Part shown: one piece after another, positions 16,061-23,365 of the stretch
How positions within the stretch are numbered: the stretch's first letter is position 1
Layout: each line of letters opens with the position of its first letter
Source: Elusimicrobia bacterium GWA2_51_34
GTDB lineage: Bacteria > Elusimicrobiota > Elusimicrobia > Elusimicrobiales > UBA9959
Direction of reading: 5' to 3'
Length of the DNA: 32,971 nt
NCBI GenBank assembly: GCA_001799565.1
Contig: MGTS01000011.1
Coordinates: 1 to 32,971, forward strand
Notes under the pieces: generated by a model
What the model saw: only the letters and a program-made list of their open reading frames with translations
The model's database searches: none
What the model was told of the DNA's origin: nothing
Position numbers and translations under genes: made by a program

Positions 16061-16975
16061 ATGTTTAATCGTCTTAAAGCGGAAGACTACGGCGCTCTGA
16101 AGGGTTTTTTTGAAGGACACCGTTATCCGCTTTGCGAATACTCCCTGGCTTCCATCATAGCCTGGAACCGCTGCCTGTACGAGGTTTCCTGGAAAATTGA
16201 CGGCGGCCTGCTGCTGATGGCGGAAACCGACCTTGAACCGCCGGCTTCCAAACGCCTGCTGATGCCCCTGCCGCGCCCCTGGCGCGAAATCTCCCCGGGG
16301 GAACTGGCTGAAATAGCGCGGCGCAACCGGCATGGGCATTATTACTATGTTCCGGAAAGTTACCTTGCACCGCGCCGGACGGAAATTGAAGCCCTTTTCA
16401 CCGTTACCGGACAGCCGGGCTACATGGACTATCTCTACAACCAGCGCGATATGGCGGAGCTTGCCGGACACAAGTATTCAAAAAAACGTAATCTCATAGC
16501 ACAGTTCAACAAGCGGACGGCGGCCGCGCGGCCGGTGAAAGTAGAATCAATAACCGCTAAGAATAGCGGCCTTTGCCTTAATCTTCTTGACCGCTGGACG
16601 AGCGACATTGAAACCGGTAAACACCTGGACATGCTTAACTGCGAGCGCAAAGCAATAATCAACTCGCTAAGCCGATTTGAACCGCTTGAAATGGAAGGCG
16701 TGCTGGTATTTATAGACGGAGTGATCTCCGGCTTCGCTTTCGGTTCTCGTCTTTCAAACGACACTTTCGTGCTTAATTTTGAAAAAGCCCTGGACAATGT
16801 AAAGGGACTATACCAGTTCCTGGATAATGAGCTGGCAAAGCGCCTGCCCCCGCATTACAGTATTATAAATAAGGAAAGCGATCTGGAAAAACCGGGGCTT
16901 GCCAAAGCCAAGGAATCCTACTATCCCGCCGGCAAAGTAAAGTCGTATACGCTGACGCTAAAGCAGATGCCATAA
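16061..16975 (+). CDS. DUF2156 (GNAT-fold, MprF C-terminal-like) protein
   Basis: 304 residues, cytosolic, made of two GNAT-like halves as in DUF2156/PF09924, the domain that transfers lysine to phosphatidylglycerol in MprF. Matching blocks are DYLYNQRDMAELAGHKYSKK with RNLI next (123-146), FAFGSRL (226-232 region) and the C-terminal NKESDLEKPGLAKAKESYYP (267-286). Stand-alone members are of unknown substrate and may use aminoacyl-tRNA or acyl-CoA. The ATG follows immediately after the right terminal repeat of the 269-bp element, without a clear Shine-Dalgarno, so expression may rely on sequences in the element (TATTAT at 16039-16044). The last codons, Met-Pro-stop, run into a heptamer array. 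Confidence 0.83.
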   Translation: MFNRLKAEDYGALKGFFEGHRYPLCEYSLASIIAWNRCLYEVSWKIDGGLLLMAETDLEPPASKRLLMPLPRPWREISPGELAEIARRNRHGHYYYVPESYLAPRRTEIEALFTVTGQPGYMDYLYNQRDMAELAGHKYSKKRNLIAQFNKRTAAARPVKVESITAKNSGLCLNLLDRWTSDIETGKHLDMLNCERKAIINSLSRFEPLEMEGVLVFIDGVISGFAFGSRLSNDTFVLNFEKALDNVKGLYQFLDNELAKRLPPHYSIINKESDLEKPGLAKAKESYYPAGKVKSYTLTLKQMP

Positions 16976-17024
16976 GCCATAGGCCGTAATACCGAAGCCA
17001 TAAGCTTTCGGCCTTAGGCCATAA
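16969..17024. repeat. Heptamer array B (word GCCATAA), eight units
   Basis: Eight contiguous 7-mers in unbroken register: GCCATAA, GCCATAG, GCCGTAA, TACCGAA, GCCATAA, GCTTTCG, GCCTTAG, GCCATAA. The first unit contains the TAA stop of the DUF2156 gene. CCGAA/TTCGG near the middle can pair as a local hairpin. The same word dominates array D at 18624-18722. Confidence 0.85.
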
Positions 17025-17026
17025 AA

Positions 17027-17056
17027 GGAAAAACCCGGAACCTTCCGGGTTTTTTT
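17027..17056. terminator. Bidirectional rho-independent terminator
   Basis: Stem AAACCCGGAA (17031-17040) / TTCCGGGTTT (17043-17052), 2-nt loop, T-run after it and A-run before it. It lies between the convergent DUF2156 and carboxypeptidase genes and can serve both. Confidence 0.9.
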
Positions 17057-17059
17057 ACT

Positions 17060-17087
17060 GGCCACTGTTCACTACCCACTGACCACT
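17060..17087. repeat. Heptamer array C (word ACCACT), four units
   Basis: Four 7-mers GGCCACT, GTTCACT, ACCCACT, GACCACT, ending exactly at the first base pair of the carboxypeptidase stop codon (minus strand). On the minus strand they read AGTGGTC, AGTGGGT, AGTGAAC, AGTGGCC, the same word as arrays E and H. Confidence 0.8.
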
Positions 17088-18508
17088 TATTTTATCGTCT
17101 TATACGGGTTATCCGTTACGCTCAACAGATAAACCGCGGCTTTAACATTGTTGGTGACAGCTTTAGTGATAGCCGCCGCGCCCGGGTAGAAACCGCTGCC
17201 TTCCAGCTCTATGGTGAAGGCGAATATTTTACCAGCGGCATAGGCCCAGTCGCAGCTGTCGCCGCTGGCGACATACATATCGCTGGACTTCTCAGGGTGG
17301 TAGCCGGTCAGGCGTCCCATCTCGGTGGCGATATTAATAAAGGTCTGCTTATCCTTCGGGTCCGCCACATCTTCCTCGGTACCGCCCCAGGGATAAAGCA
17401 CCGTGCCGGCGTACGAATGATAGCTTATGTGGGTTTTCAGGTTTTTGCGGGCTTCCATGAAATTCTTAACGGCCTGGCTTTCCGGTTCGGAAAAAGCTTT
17501 GGCGCCGCAATAGGTGTCGGACCAGGTTGAGTGTGACGCGCCGGCCTCGCACCACCAGGAATCGTAGTTGCGGTTCAGGTCAACGCCTATGGACTTGTCG
17601 GCGTTCACGCGCATGTTCTTTCTCTGCCACTGATATCGCCCGGTCTTTATATCATATTCCACGCCGTCAGGGTTCAGCATGGGTATGACATAAATATCCA
17701 GCGAATTTATATATTTCTTCACATCCGCGTCGCCCTTATGGTCAAACAGCCAGGCCGCGAAAAGGAGCGGCACCTCGTTTGAAAGGTGCTCGCGCGCGTG
17801 GTGGTTGCCTATATAAACCGCGCCCGGCTTTGAACTGGCCTCCTCGCCTTTCGCGTTTGAGTTTATTCTCAGACACCATATATCCCTGCCTTCAATAGTC
17901 TTGCCGATGGAGAACAGTGAAGCGATATCTGAATTATTGGCGGCAAGAGTTTCAAGCAACTCTACGGTTTCATTATAATTGTGATAAACGCTGTCGGCCG
18001 CGGGAAAATCCTTGCCGAACTGCTGCACATACTGCGCCATGGTTATTTTGCTTTCCACCACAAAACCTTTTTCGGACAGCGCGTCCAGAGTTCTTTTAGA
18101 AGCAAAACCGGAAACCTTGCCGCTTTTTATTTCAACAATGTCCATGCCGGCTTCAAGCAGCTTGGTCCTTTCATGGTTATCGGAGGCAAAAACTGTTATC
18201 CAGTACCTTTCCGCGGCCTTGCCTGCGGATTGCGTTGTTTTGTCCGGCATAGGCACAGGCGGCGCAACTATACCTTCAACGGGATAAGCTGCCAGTTCGC
18301 CAAGCAACTGGTTAAAGGTGACACTGTCCGCCTTAGGCGGACGCTGGCCTATGGCGCTGTCAGCGGCTGTGACACTGGCCTGCCGCTGGCCTATGGCGCT
18401 GTCAGCGGCTGTGACTGTTTCATTAAATTGTTTAGGTTCTCCGGCCTTGAGAGTGTGAACACTAAGACCTGACAAGATGAGGGCAATAGCAAGCTTCTTC
18501 ATGTTCAT
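17087..18508 (-). CDS. Exported M14-family zinc carboxypeptidase
   Basis: 473 residues with a signal peptide (about 1-22), GGAGG seven nt before the ATG. The propeptide-like region (about 60-170) precedes the peptidase domain. Zinc and catalytic residues fit carboxypeptidase A/T: HHARE at 236-240 (H237 and E240 bind zinc), LNRNYD with R313 for the substrate C-terminus, HSYAG with H364 as the third zinc ligand, and FTIELEG with catalytic E434. It should remove C-terminal residues from peptides outside the inner membrane. Just after the signal peptide, residues 32-56 contain a direct repeat of VTAADSAIGQR encoded by an exact 31-bp duplication (period 42 bp). Confidence 0.93.
   Translation of the reverse strand: MNMKKLAIALILSGLSVHTLKAGEPKQFNETVTAADSAIGQRQASVTAADSAIGQRPPKADSVTFNQLLGELAAYPVEGIVAPPVPMPDKTTQSAGKAAERYWITVFASDNHERTKLLEAGMDIVEIKSGKVSGFASKRTLDALSEKGFVVESKITMAQYVQQFGKDFPAADSVYHNYNETVELLETLAANNSDIASLFSIGKTIEGRDIWCLRINSNAKGEEASSKPGAVYIGNHHAREHLSNEVPLLFAAWLFDHKGDADVKKYINSLDIYVIPMLNPDGVEYDIKTGRYQWQRKNMRVNADKSIGVDLNRNYDSWWCEAGASHSTWSDTYCGAKAFSEPESQAVKNFMEARKNLKTHISYHSYAGTVLYPWGGTEEDVADPKDKQTFINIATEMGRLTGYHPEKSSDMYVASGDSCDWAYAAGKIFAFTIELEGSGFYPGAAAITKAVTNNVKAAVYLLSVTDNPYKTIK
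18343..18415 (-). repeat. Tandem 42-bp-period duplication in the carboxypeptidase gene
   Basis: Bases 18343-18373 and 18385-18415 are identical over 31 bp and spaced by 42 bp (14 codons), so the frame is kept. The repeated peptide is VTAADSAIGQR, just after the signal peptide. The block includes GCCATAGGCC (minus strand), which resembles the array B/D word. Confidence 0.9.
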
Positions 18509-18548
18509 GTAAGCGCCTCCACGTTTGAATAAAACCAGCTGCCTTTAG

Positions 18549-18577
18549 AGTATAAAAATAAATCCAAGAGTAAACAA
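18549..18577 (-). promoter_or_regulatory. Candidate promoter of the carboxypeptidase gene
   Basis: Minus strand: -35 TTGTTT (18577-18572), 17-bp spacer, -10 TATACT (18554-18549). The leader would be about 34 nt and contains GGAGG. Together with the ade promoter it shows the pattern TTGTTT-N17-TAtAcT. Confidence 0.55.
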
Positions 18578-18623
18578 GGCCCAAAGCCCCTTGTTTACAT
18601 AGGCCCAAAGGCCTATGCAAGGT

Positions 18624-18722
18624 GCCATAAGCCCTACGCCGTAGGCCATAGGCAAAACAAGGCTGCCATAAGCTTTAAGACGCATCAAAAAAACTTATGG
18701 CTTATGGCATATGGCTTATGGC
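18624..18722. repeat. Heptamer inverted-repeat spacer D (word GCCATAA)
   Basis: Left arm 18624-18651: GCCATAA, GCCCTAC, GCCGTAG, GCCATAG, then another GCCATAA at 18665-18671. Right arm 18695-18722 in the opposite sense: TTATGGC, TTATGGC, ATATGGC, TTATGGC. The last unit contains the stop codon of the gene at 18716-19339 (minus strand ...CCATAA), the same arrangement as array B. The arms can form a long hairpin. Confidence 0.85.
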
Positions 18723-19339
18723 AAAGATATTAACCCTTTCAGGCCCAGAAATAAATACCATAGCGCCGCCAGAAACAGAGTCATGCGGCCGATTCGCTTA
18801 AGCCGGGAGCCCAGAAAGGGTGTAGGCGTCAGCGCCGGAAGCAGGAAAAGGGAGGTGGATGTGAAAAAGCCCCCGAAATAAGCCAGACCTTTCAACGCAT
18901 CGGCAAGCCCCATAAGGCGCAAAAGACCGGCGGCAAAAGGCGGGCAGATATTTATACCGGTCAGAAAACCAAGCAAAAACGGTATTCTCTTTTCAGCCCA
19001 GGCGGCCGGGAGTGAGGCTAGGCATGGCGCATGTTTTTTGAGGCGCCCTGAGAAAAGGAAATAAAACATGAAAAGCGCCGTAACCACCATGCCGGCGGCA
19101 AGTGCCCTCTGCGGCAGATACGGGCCCGAAGCCTTTCCGAGTGAGACGGCAACCAGAGCGAACAACGTGTAAGCAATAAACCGCCCGGCCAGAAATTCAA
19201 TAAAAATAAGAAAATTAATCTTCCAACTTAGACCGCCGCCCGCAAGCAGATACGGCGCCAGCACAGGCAGACAGGAAGCCAGACAATAAGCCCCGGTGGA
19301 AAGGCCAAGAAGAAAACCTTCGGAAAATAATGCAGCCAT
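18716..19339 (-). CDS. DsbD/SafE-like (DsbD_2, TauE/SafE) membrane protein
   Basis: 207 residues, about six membrane segments, no signal peptide cleavage site. Cys19 and Cys23 in GAYCLASCLPVLAPY and Cys132 in TGINICPPFAAG match the positions of redox cysteines in CcdA/DsbD-type thiol transporters and SafE-type members of PF13386. Such proteins carry electrons or sit beside copper/cytochrome assembly genes. Its neighbours are a zinc-ribbon mini-protein and a NapH/CcoG-like ferredoxin membrane protein, which fits a redox role. The stop codon is inside a heptamer array, and no Shine-Dalgarno is visible before the ATG at 19337-19339. Confidence 0.8.
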   Translation of the reverse strand: MAALFSEGFLLGLSTGAYCLASCLPVLAPYLLAGGGLSWKINFLIFIEFLAGRFIAYTLFALVAVSLGKASGPYLPQRALAAGMVVTALFMFYFLFSGRLKKHAPCLASLPAAWAEKRIPFLLGFLTGINICPPFAAGLLRLMGLADALKGLAYFGGFFTSTSLFLLPALTPTPFLGSRLKRIGRMTLFLAALWYLFLGLKGLISLP

Positions 19340-19351
19340 GTGGGGATAAGT

Positions 19352-19447
19352 AGTGGTCAGTGGCCGGTGGTCAGTGAAGAAAAGAGTAGGAAGCTCAGAA
19401 GTTTTATTATTTTTTCACCGACCACTCACCACTGCCCACTAACCACT
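19352..19447. repeat. Heptamer inverted-repeat spacer E (word AGTGGTC)
   Basis: Left arm 19352-19379: AGTGGTC, AGTGGCC, GGTGGTC, AGTGAAG. Right arm 19420-19447: GACCACT, CACCACT, GCCCACT, AACCACT. About 22 of 27 positions pair. The centre is A/T-rich. The right arm ends 4 nt from the zinc-ribbon gene stop codon. Confidence 0.85.
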
Positions 19448-19451
19448 GTAG

Positions 19452-19646
19452 TTATACATTCACCGCTCTGTTGCACTGCTTGCACCAGCCGGCGGACTTG
19501 AGCGTTGTGGTTTTGCGGTTAAGCGACACCGGATTTTTGCATCCGGGACATTTAACCTCCATGCCGGAGAGGTCAAGTTTCACGTAATCCTTATCAAATA
19601 TTTCCTTGTTGGTATACCGTGGTTCAAGCCATTTCCCGTCTTTCAT
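19452..19646 (-). CDS. Zinc-ribbon mini-protein, function unknown
   Basis: 64 residues with an ideal ribosome-binding site (AAGGAG six nt before ATG). Two Cys pairs, CPGC (33-36) and CKQC (55-58), are spaced as in a treble-clef or zinc-ribbon fold and should bind one zinc (or iron). The N-terminal half is charged with no known motif. It lies between the DsbD-like and the NapH-like genes on the same strand, so it may serve the same redox or metal pathway. I do not recognise the family. Confidence 0.8.
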   Translation of the reverse strand: MKDGKWLEPRYTNKEIFDKDYVKLDLSGMEVKCPGCKNPVSLNRKTTTLKSAGWCKQCNRAVNV

Positions 19647-19674
19647 AAGTTACTCCTTGTTAACTCCGAAACTA

Positions 19675-19762
19675 TAGTGGAGAGTGTAGAGTATGGAGTG
19701 TAGTGTGCAAAAGGAATTTCCTCATCAACTCCCGACTCCAGACTCTCGACTCTACACTATCT
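19675..19762. repeat. Heptamer inverted-repeat spacer F (word ACTCTAG-like)
   Basis: Left arm 19675-19702: TAGTGGA, GAGTGTA, GAGTATG, GAGTGTA. Right arm 19728-19762: ACTCCCG, ACTCCAG, ACTCTCG, ACTCTAC, ACTATCT. The last unit contains the TAG stop of the NapH-like gene (minus strand AGATAGT). The arms face each other around a 25-bp centre. Confidence 0.85.
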
Positions 19763-20884
19763 AATTAACTTGACAATATCCCCCATCGCCGCCGGGGCCC
19801 AAAGCGAGGCGAAGGTGGCTCCAAGCGTCAGCGCGGAAAAAACCAGAAAACTTTCAGGGTTCAGCAATTTGCCGAAACCTTCCGTAATATAGGGCATCCT
19901 GAAACCCAGAACAGAATAGTTAATCCCCCCGGCGGCGCAGGCTTTCAGACATTCCCCGCACAGATTGCAGTACGACGAAATTTCCGCTTTTGAACCCGGC
20001 TCAGATTCTATGGCGTACATCGGACAGGCCTCAACGCAGGCCTGACACCCCGTGCATTTCAGGGCGTTAACGCTTATTCTGAAAGGATTAAGTTTCCCCC
20101 AGAAAGCCTGCCAGGCCCCAAACGGGCAGAGGAAAGAACAGAAAGTCCTTTTTTTTGTCAGAAGCGGCCCCAGAAATAAAACCGCCAGAGCCAGTACCAT
20201 CAATCCATACTGTATATTGCGGATTAAGGCATAGTCCGTGTCAAGAAAACTCCCGGTCATCTTGAACGGGCAAAGCCAAAGGCAATAGACCGGCAGCATA
20301 TTGGCGAAAGAGACCAAAAGCAGAAAGATAAGGAGCGCCGCCGGGAAATCCCGCAGTTTGAAGCCCCATTTTTCGGTTTTCAAAAGCGCCTTCTTAGGAA
20401 GAGCCGAAAGCCCGTCGTCTATGCCCCCGTAAAAACAAGCCCAGGAACACCAGGCCCTTCCTATAATTAGCGTGGCGAACAGCCAGACGAAAACCAGGCT
20501 TAAAGGGCCCCACACTGCCCAGCCGCCGCTCATCAGCGCCAGATACTGAAGATAAAGGTAATTCAGGAAAGAGGGCGCTATGGCTATGTGGCAGTAAGGA
20601 GTGTCCTTAAAACAGGAGGAATCAAAAACTTTTGAAAAAAGATTGAATTTAAAATGCACCAGGAAAGCCAGGGCGGAGACTGAAAAAAATATACGCCTGA
20701 AAAATGACACCCTGCCGGTGTAAAAAGAGGCGAAAGCCACTCCGCCCGCGAACACGGCCCAGGCCAGGGCATAAAAAAAACTTATTTCCCGCGAGACTAT
20801 ACGGCTGGAAAATACCGCAACCGGCGCAAAAACCAGCGCCGCAAAAACCAGCGCGGGAAATAATCTTTTATAAGCCGAAAGCAT
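19757..20884 (-). CDS. NapH/CcoG-like polyferredoxin membrane protein
   Basis: 375 residues, about six membrane segments plus a ferredoxin domain. The NapH/NosR/CcoG hallmarks are three CxxxC pairs at or near membrane edges, CSWAC (146-150), CLWLCP (201-206) and CSFLCP (249-254), followed by two [4Fe-4S] motifs, CTGCQACVEACPM (277-289) and CNLCGECLKACAAG (306-319). Family members pass electrons from the quinone pool or cytosolic ferredoxin to periplasmic or metal acceptors; CcoG reduces Cu(II). The acceptor here is unknown. The ATG is preceded by TATATT seven nt upstream and no Shine-Dalgarno, so the message is probably leaderless. It ends in heptamer array F. Confidence 0.88.
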   Translation of the reverse strand: MLSAYKRLFPALVFAALVFAPVAVFSSRIVSREISFFYALAWAVFAGGVAFASFYTGRVSFFRRIFFSVSALAFLVHFKFNLFSKVFDSSCFKDTPYCHIAIAPSFLNYLYLQYLALMSGGWAVWGPLSLVFVWLFATLIIGRAWCSWACFYGGIDDGLSALPKKALLKTEKWGFKLRDFPAALLIFLLLVSFANMLPVYCLWLCPFKMTGSFLDTDYALIRNIQYGLMVLALAVLFLGPLLTKKRTFCSFLCPFGAWQAFWGKLNPFRISVNALKCTGCQACVEACPMYAIESEPGSKAEISSYCNLCGECLKACAAGGINYSVLGFRMPYITEGFGKLLNPESFLVFSALTLGATFASLWAPAAMGDIVKLIR

Positions 20885-20891
20885 GTAATAT

Positions 20892-20897
20892 AATATA
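20892..20897 (-). promoter_or_regulatory. -10-like box, leaderless start of the NapH-like gene
   Basis: Minus strand TATATT (4 of 6 consensus) ends 7 nt before the ATG at 20884; TATTAT two bases on is an alternative register. The region between box and ATG is AT-only apart from one C and has no Shine-Dalgarno. Confidence 0.45.
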
Positions 20898-20932
20898 AAA
20901 AAAGTAACTATCCGGGTTGGCTAAACAAGGCT

Positions 20933-21054
20933 CAACGGTTCAGCGGTTCAATGATACAGAATTAACGGTTCACGGTTTAAGATTGTTTTTTTTATAATCT
21001 TCTTGTTTTCTCTGATTTATAACCGTTGAACCGCTGAACCGTGAACCTGGAACC
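20933..21054. repeat. Octamer/heptamer inverted-repeat spacer G (word CAACGGTT)
   Basis: Left arm units CAACGGTT, CAGCGGTT (20933-20948) and ACGGTTC-type units at 20964-20977. Right arm AACCGTTG, AACCGCTG, AACCGTG, AACCTGG (21021-21050). Seventeen bases at 20935-20951 pair perfectly with 21026-21042. Unlike most others this spacer lies between two divergent start codons and runs to within a few bases of the 21057 ATG. Confidence 0.85.
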
Positions 21055-21056
21055 AT

Positions 21057-23216
21057 ATGCTCCTGTTTTTCATTTTCGGTTTTTTCGCCCTTCTCTCGCA
21101 GACGCTGCTGCTGCGGGAAATATCTTTTCTTTTTACGGCGCACGAACTTTCCATAGCCTGCTCCCTGGCTTTCTGGCTTTTCTGGACAGGAGCCGGCATT
21201 ACGGCTGCTAAAAAACACAGCCGGCTTGAAGCCTTGGCCGGGAACGAAAGCGCGCTTGGCCCGGCTTTCGTGGTTTTTGCTCTTGCCATGCCGGCTTGCA
21301 TGCTGGCCGCAAGGCAGGCAGCGCGCCTGGCGCAAACCGGACTTATGCCGGGCTTTCTGGAAATGATAGCCGGAACATTCCTGCTCACCATGCCGGCGGC
21401 ATTCGCCGGAGGCCTTGCCACGGCCGCCGGCCTGCGCAACCGGGGCGTTTATTTTTACGCGGCGGAAGCGGCGGGCGGAGCGTTGGCCGGAATTTGCGCC
21501 CTGCTATATCTGCGCTATTTCCCGGGTTTCGGCGCGCTTAAACTGACAGTGGTCAGTGGCGCGATACTTGCCGCGGCGGCGCTAATAAGTCACAAGTCTC
21601 AAGTCACAAGTCACAAGCCAGAGGTCACAGACAGCAAGTTTGTAAAACCGCTTAGAATATTGCCATTCGGCGCCATAATCGCGTTGTTTGCCTTTTTTTA
21701 TTTTAGCGACGCGCGAAGCATATTTCTTAAAGGCGGAGCGCGCCCGGCGGAAGTATTTAATTCAACCGGCTCGCGCCTTACCGCCGCCTACGGCGTGTCC
21801 GGCGGCACGGACCTCACCGAAAACGGAGCGTTGCTTGCCGCCTTGCCCGATGAAAGCGGAACCTATGAGACTTTTGCCCTGCCGCTGCTCGCGCGCGCTA
21901 AACCGCAAAAAATTCTTATAGCCGGCGAAAAAGCTTTTTTCGCGGCGTCTGAGCTGCTTAAGTATAAGCCCGCCTTTCTTGAAGTTGCAGAACCCGACCA
22001 CTTCCGGGCGCGATATTTACTTAACAAACTGACCTTAAAGTCCGACTCCGTTAAACTAATAAACGAGGACGCCCGGCAGCTGATTGCCTCTTCCACCGGT
22101 GGTTACAGTGCCATAATGCTGGCCTCCGGCGGCCCTGTAAACGCAGCGGCTAACCGCCTTTATACGCTGGAATTTTTTCGCCTTGCCGCGGAAAAGCTGA
22201 AGCCGGACGGTCTGCTTGTTTTTGAACTGCCTTTTTCAGAAAATTATATTTCACCGGAGCAGGGTTATCTTGCCGCCTGTCTGATAAATACCGCGCGTCT
22301 TGCTTTTGAAAATATCGCGTTGATACCCGCCTCCCGGCTGATAGTAATAGCTTCCCGGCGCCCGGTTAAATTGGACCCCGCGGTCATGGCCGGCGCTTAC
22401 AGTAAAAGAAAGCTGGCGAACCGCAACGCCGTGCCAAGCGCATTCCCGTTTTTGCTGGACCCAAACCGCGTCCGGTGGGCGCAGACCGGACTTGATAAAA
22501 TAAAAAACCCGCAGGTGAACTCCGACCTTGACCCTGTTTCATACTTTTACTTCTGGCGGCTGTGGCTTTCAATGGTGGCTTCCCCCTCCATGCTTTTGGG
22601 CCTCGCGCTGACGGCGCTTATTTTTATTGTTTCGTTCGCGCGCCTTTTCGGCTCCACGTCCGCGTGGCGGGAACCGGCAGGGGCGTCTTCTTTGCTTATC
22701 GGGTTCTGGGGTATGGCTTTTGAGGCGGGTGTGATCCTGGTTTTTCAGACGCTGACCGGCCAGCTTGCCTGGAAGCTTGGGGCGCTGTTCTCAGCTTTCC
22801 TCGCAGGAGCGGCTTTAGGGGTTTACCCCGCACTTTGGCCCTTTGGAAAAAAGTGCGGAGCGGGATTGCTGCTGGCAGAATTTATGGCGCTGGGGCTTTC
22901 AGTTTTAGCGGCGGCGGTCCTGAAAAATTCTTTTGCTTACAGCTTGAACACGGTCTTTATTTGTTCTATTTTGGGATTGGCGGTGGCGGGCACGATTTCC
23001 GGCGCGTATTTCTCCTGCGCGTCAACCCTAAACCCGCAGAAAGGGCCCGGAGTTTACGCGCGGGACCTGGCGGGCGCGGCGCTTGGAGCATTTGCAGCAT
23101 CAGCCTTCGTCGTCCCTCTCTGGGGCCTGGAATCCGCCTTCCTCCTGTCAGCCGCCGCGGCGCTCCTGTCGCTGATGATAGACGGAAGATATTATTTAAA
23201 GAGTTTAAAATCTTGA
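21057..23216 (+). CDS. Spermidine-synthase-like polytopic membrane protein
   Basis: 719 residues: an N-terminal membrane part (about 1-218, six to seven segments), a Rossmann-type domain (about 240-430) resembling spermidine synthase/methyltransferases, and a C-terminal membrane part (about 495-715). This is the layout of fused transporter/spermidine synthase proteins. The nucleotide loop is altered: after KILIAGE, where GGGxG is expected, the sequence reads KAFFA. LEVAEPD and INEDARQL match the following acidic positions. Polyamine synthesis is therefore doubtful. Residues 178-194 (SHKSQVTSHKPEVTDSK), between membrane segments, are encoded by an array of 7-mers identical in word to spacer A. 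GGA five to six nt before the ATG is a weak ribosome-binding site. Confidence 0.75.
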   Translation: MLLFFIFGFFALLSQTLLLREISFLFTAHELSIACSLAFWLFWTGAGITAAKKHSRLEALAGNESALGPAFVVFALAMPACMLAARQAARLAQTGLMPGFLEMIAGTFLLTMPAAFAGGLATAAGLRNRGVYFYAAEAAGGALAGICALLYLRYFPGFGALKLTVVSGAILAAAALISHKSQVTSHKPEVTDSKFVKPLRILPFGAIIALFAFFYFSDARSIFLKGGARPAEVFNSTGSRLTAAYGVSGGTDLTENGALLAALPDESGTYETFALPLLARAKPQKILIAGEKAFFAASELLKYKPAFLEVAEPDHFRARYLLNKLTLKSDSVKLINEDARQLIASSTGGYSAIMLASGGPVNAAANRLYTLEFFRLAAEKLKPDGLLVFELPFSENYISPEQGYLAACLINTARLAFENIALIPASRLIVIASRRPVKLDPAVMAGAYSKRKLANRNAVPSAFPFLLDPNRVRWAQTGLDKIKNPQVNSDLDPVSYFYFWRLWLSMVASPSMLLGLALTALIFIVSFARLFGSTSAWREPAGASSLLIGFWGMAFEAGVILVFQTLTGQLAWKLGALFSAFLAGAALGVYPALWPFGKKCGAGLLLAEFMALGLSVLAAAVLKNSFAYSLNTVFICSILGLAVAGTISGAYFSCASTLNPQKGPGVYARDLAGAALGAFAASAFVVPLWGLESAFLLSAAAALLSLMIDGRYYLKSLKS
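21587..21628 (+). repeat. In-frame heptamer array inside a coding sequence
   Basis: Six contiguous 7-mers: AAGTCAC, AAGTCTC, AAGTCAC, AAGTCAC, AAGCCAG, AGGTCAC. Total length 42 bp (14 codons), so the reading frame is kept. The word is the same as spacer A at 14397-14519. It encodes a hydrophilic loop between predicted membrane segments. Confidence 0.9.
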
Positions 23217-23365
23217 TTGTCCCCTGACAGGGAATCGGCAGATTTTCTAGGCGCTCCGGGACCGGGTTTATGGGGAAGACCACGGCCTTCTTCGCTATAA
23301 AATCCGATCTTGGAGCGTGCGGGAAACCCGCTGGCTCCCTGTCGGGGAATACCACGTGCAAATAA
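23217..23365. repeat. Structured spacer between convergent genes
   Basis: Inverted arms TCCCCTGACAGGGA (23220-23233) and TCCCTGTCGGGGA (23336-23348) pair except for one missing base. Inside are GCTCC/GGAGC and a GCGGG-AAA-CCCGC hairpin. No T-run follows any stem, and the word structure of the other spacers is absent. No gene is seen. Confidence 0.55.
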
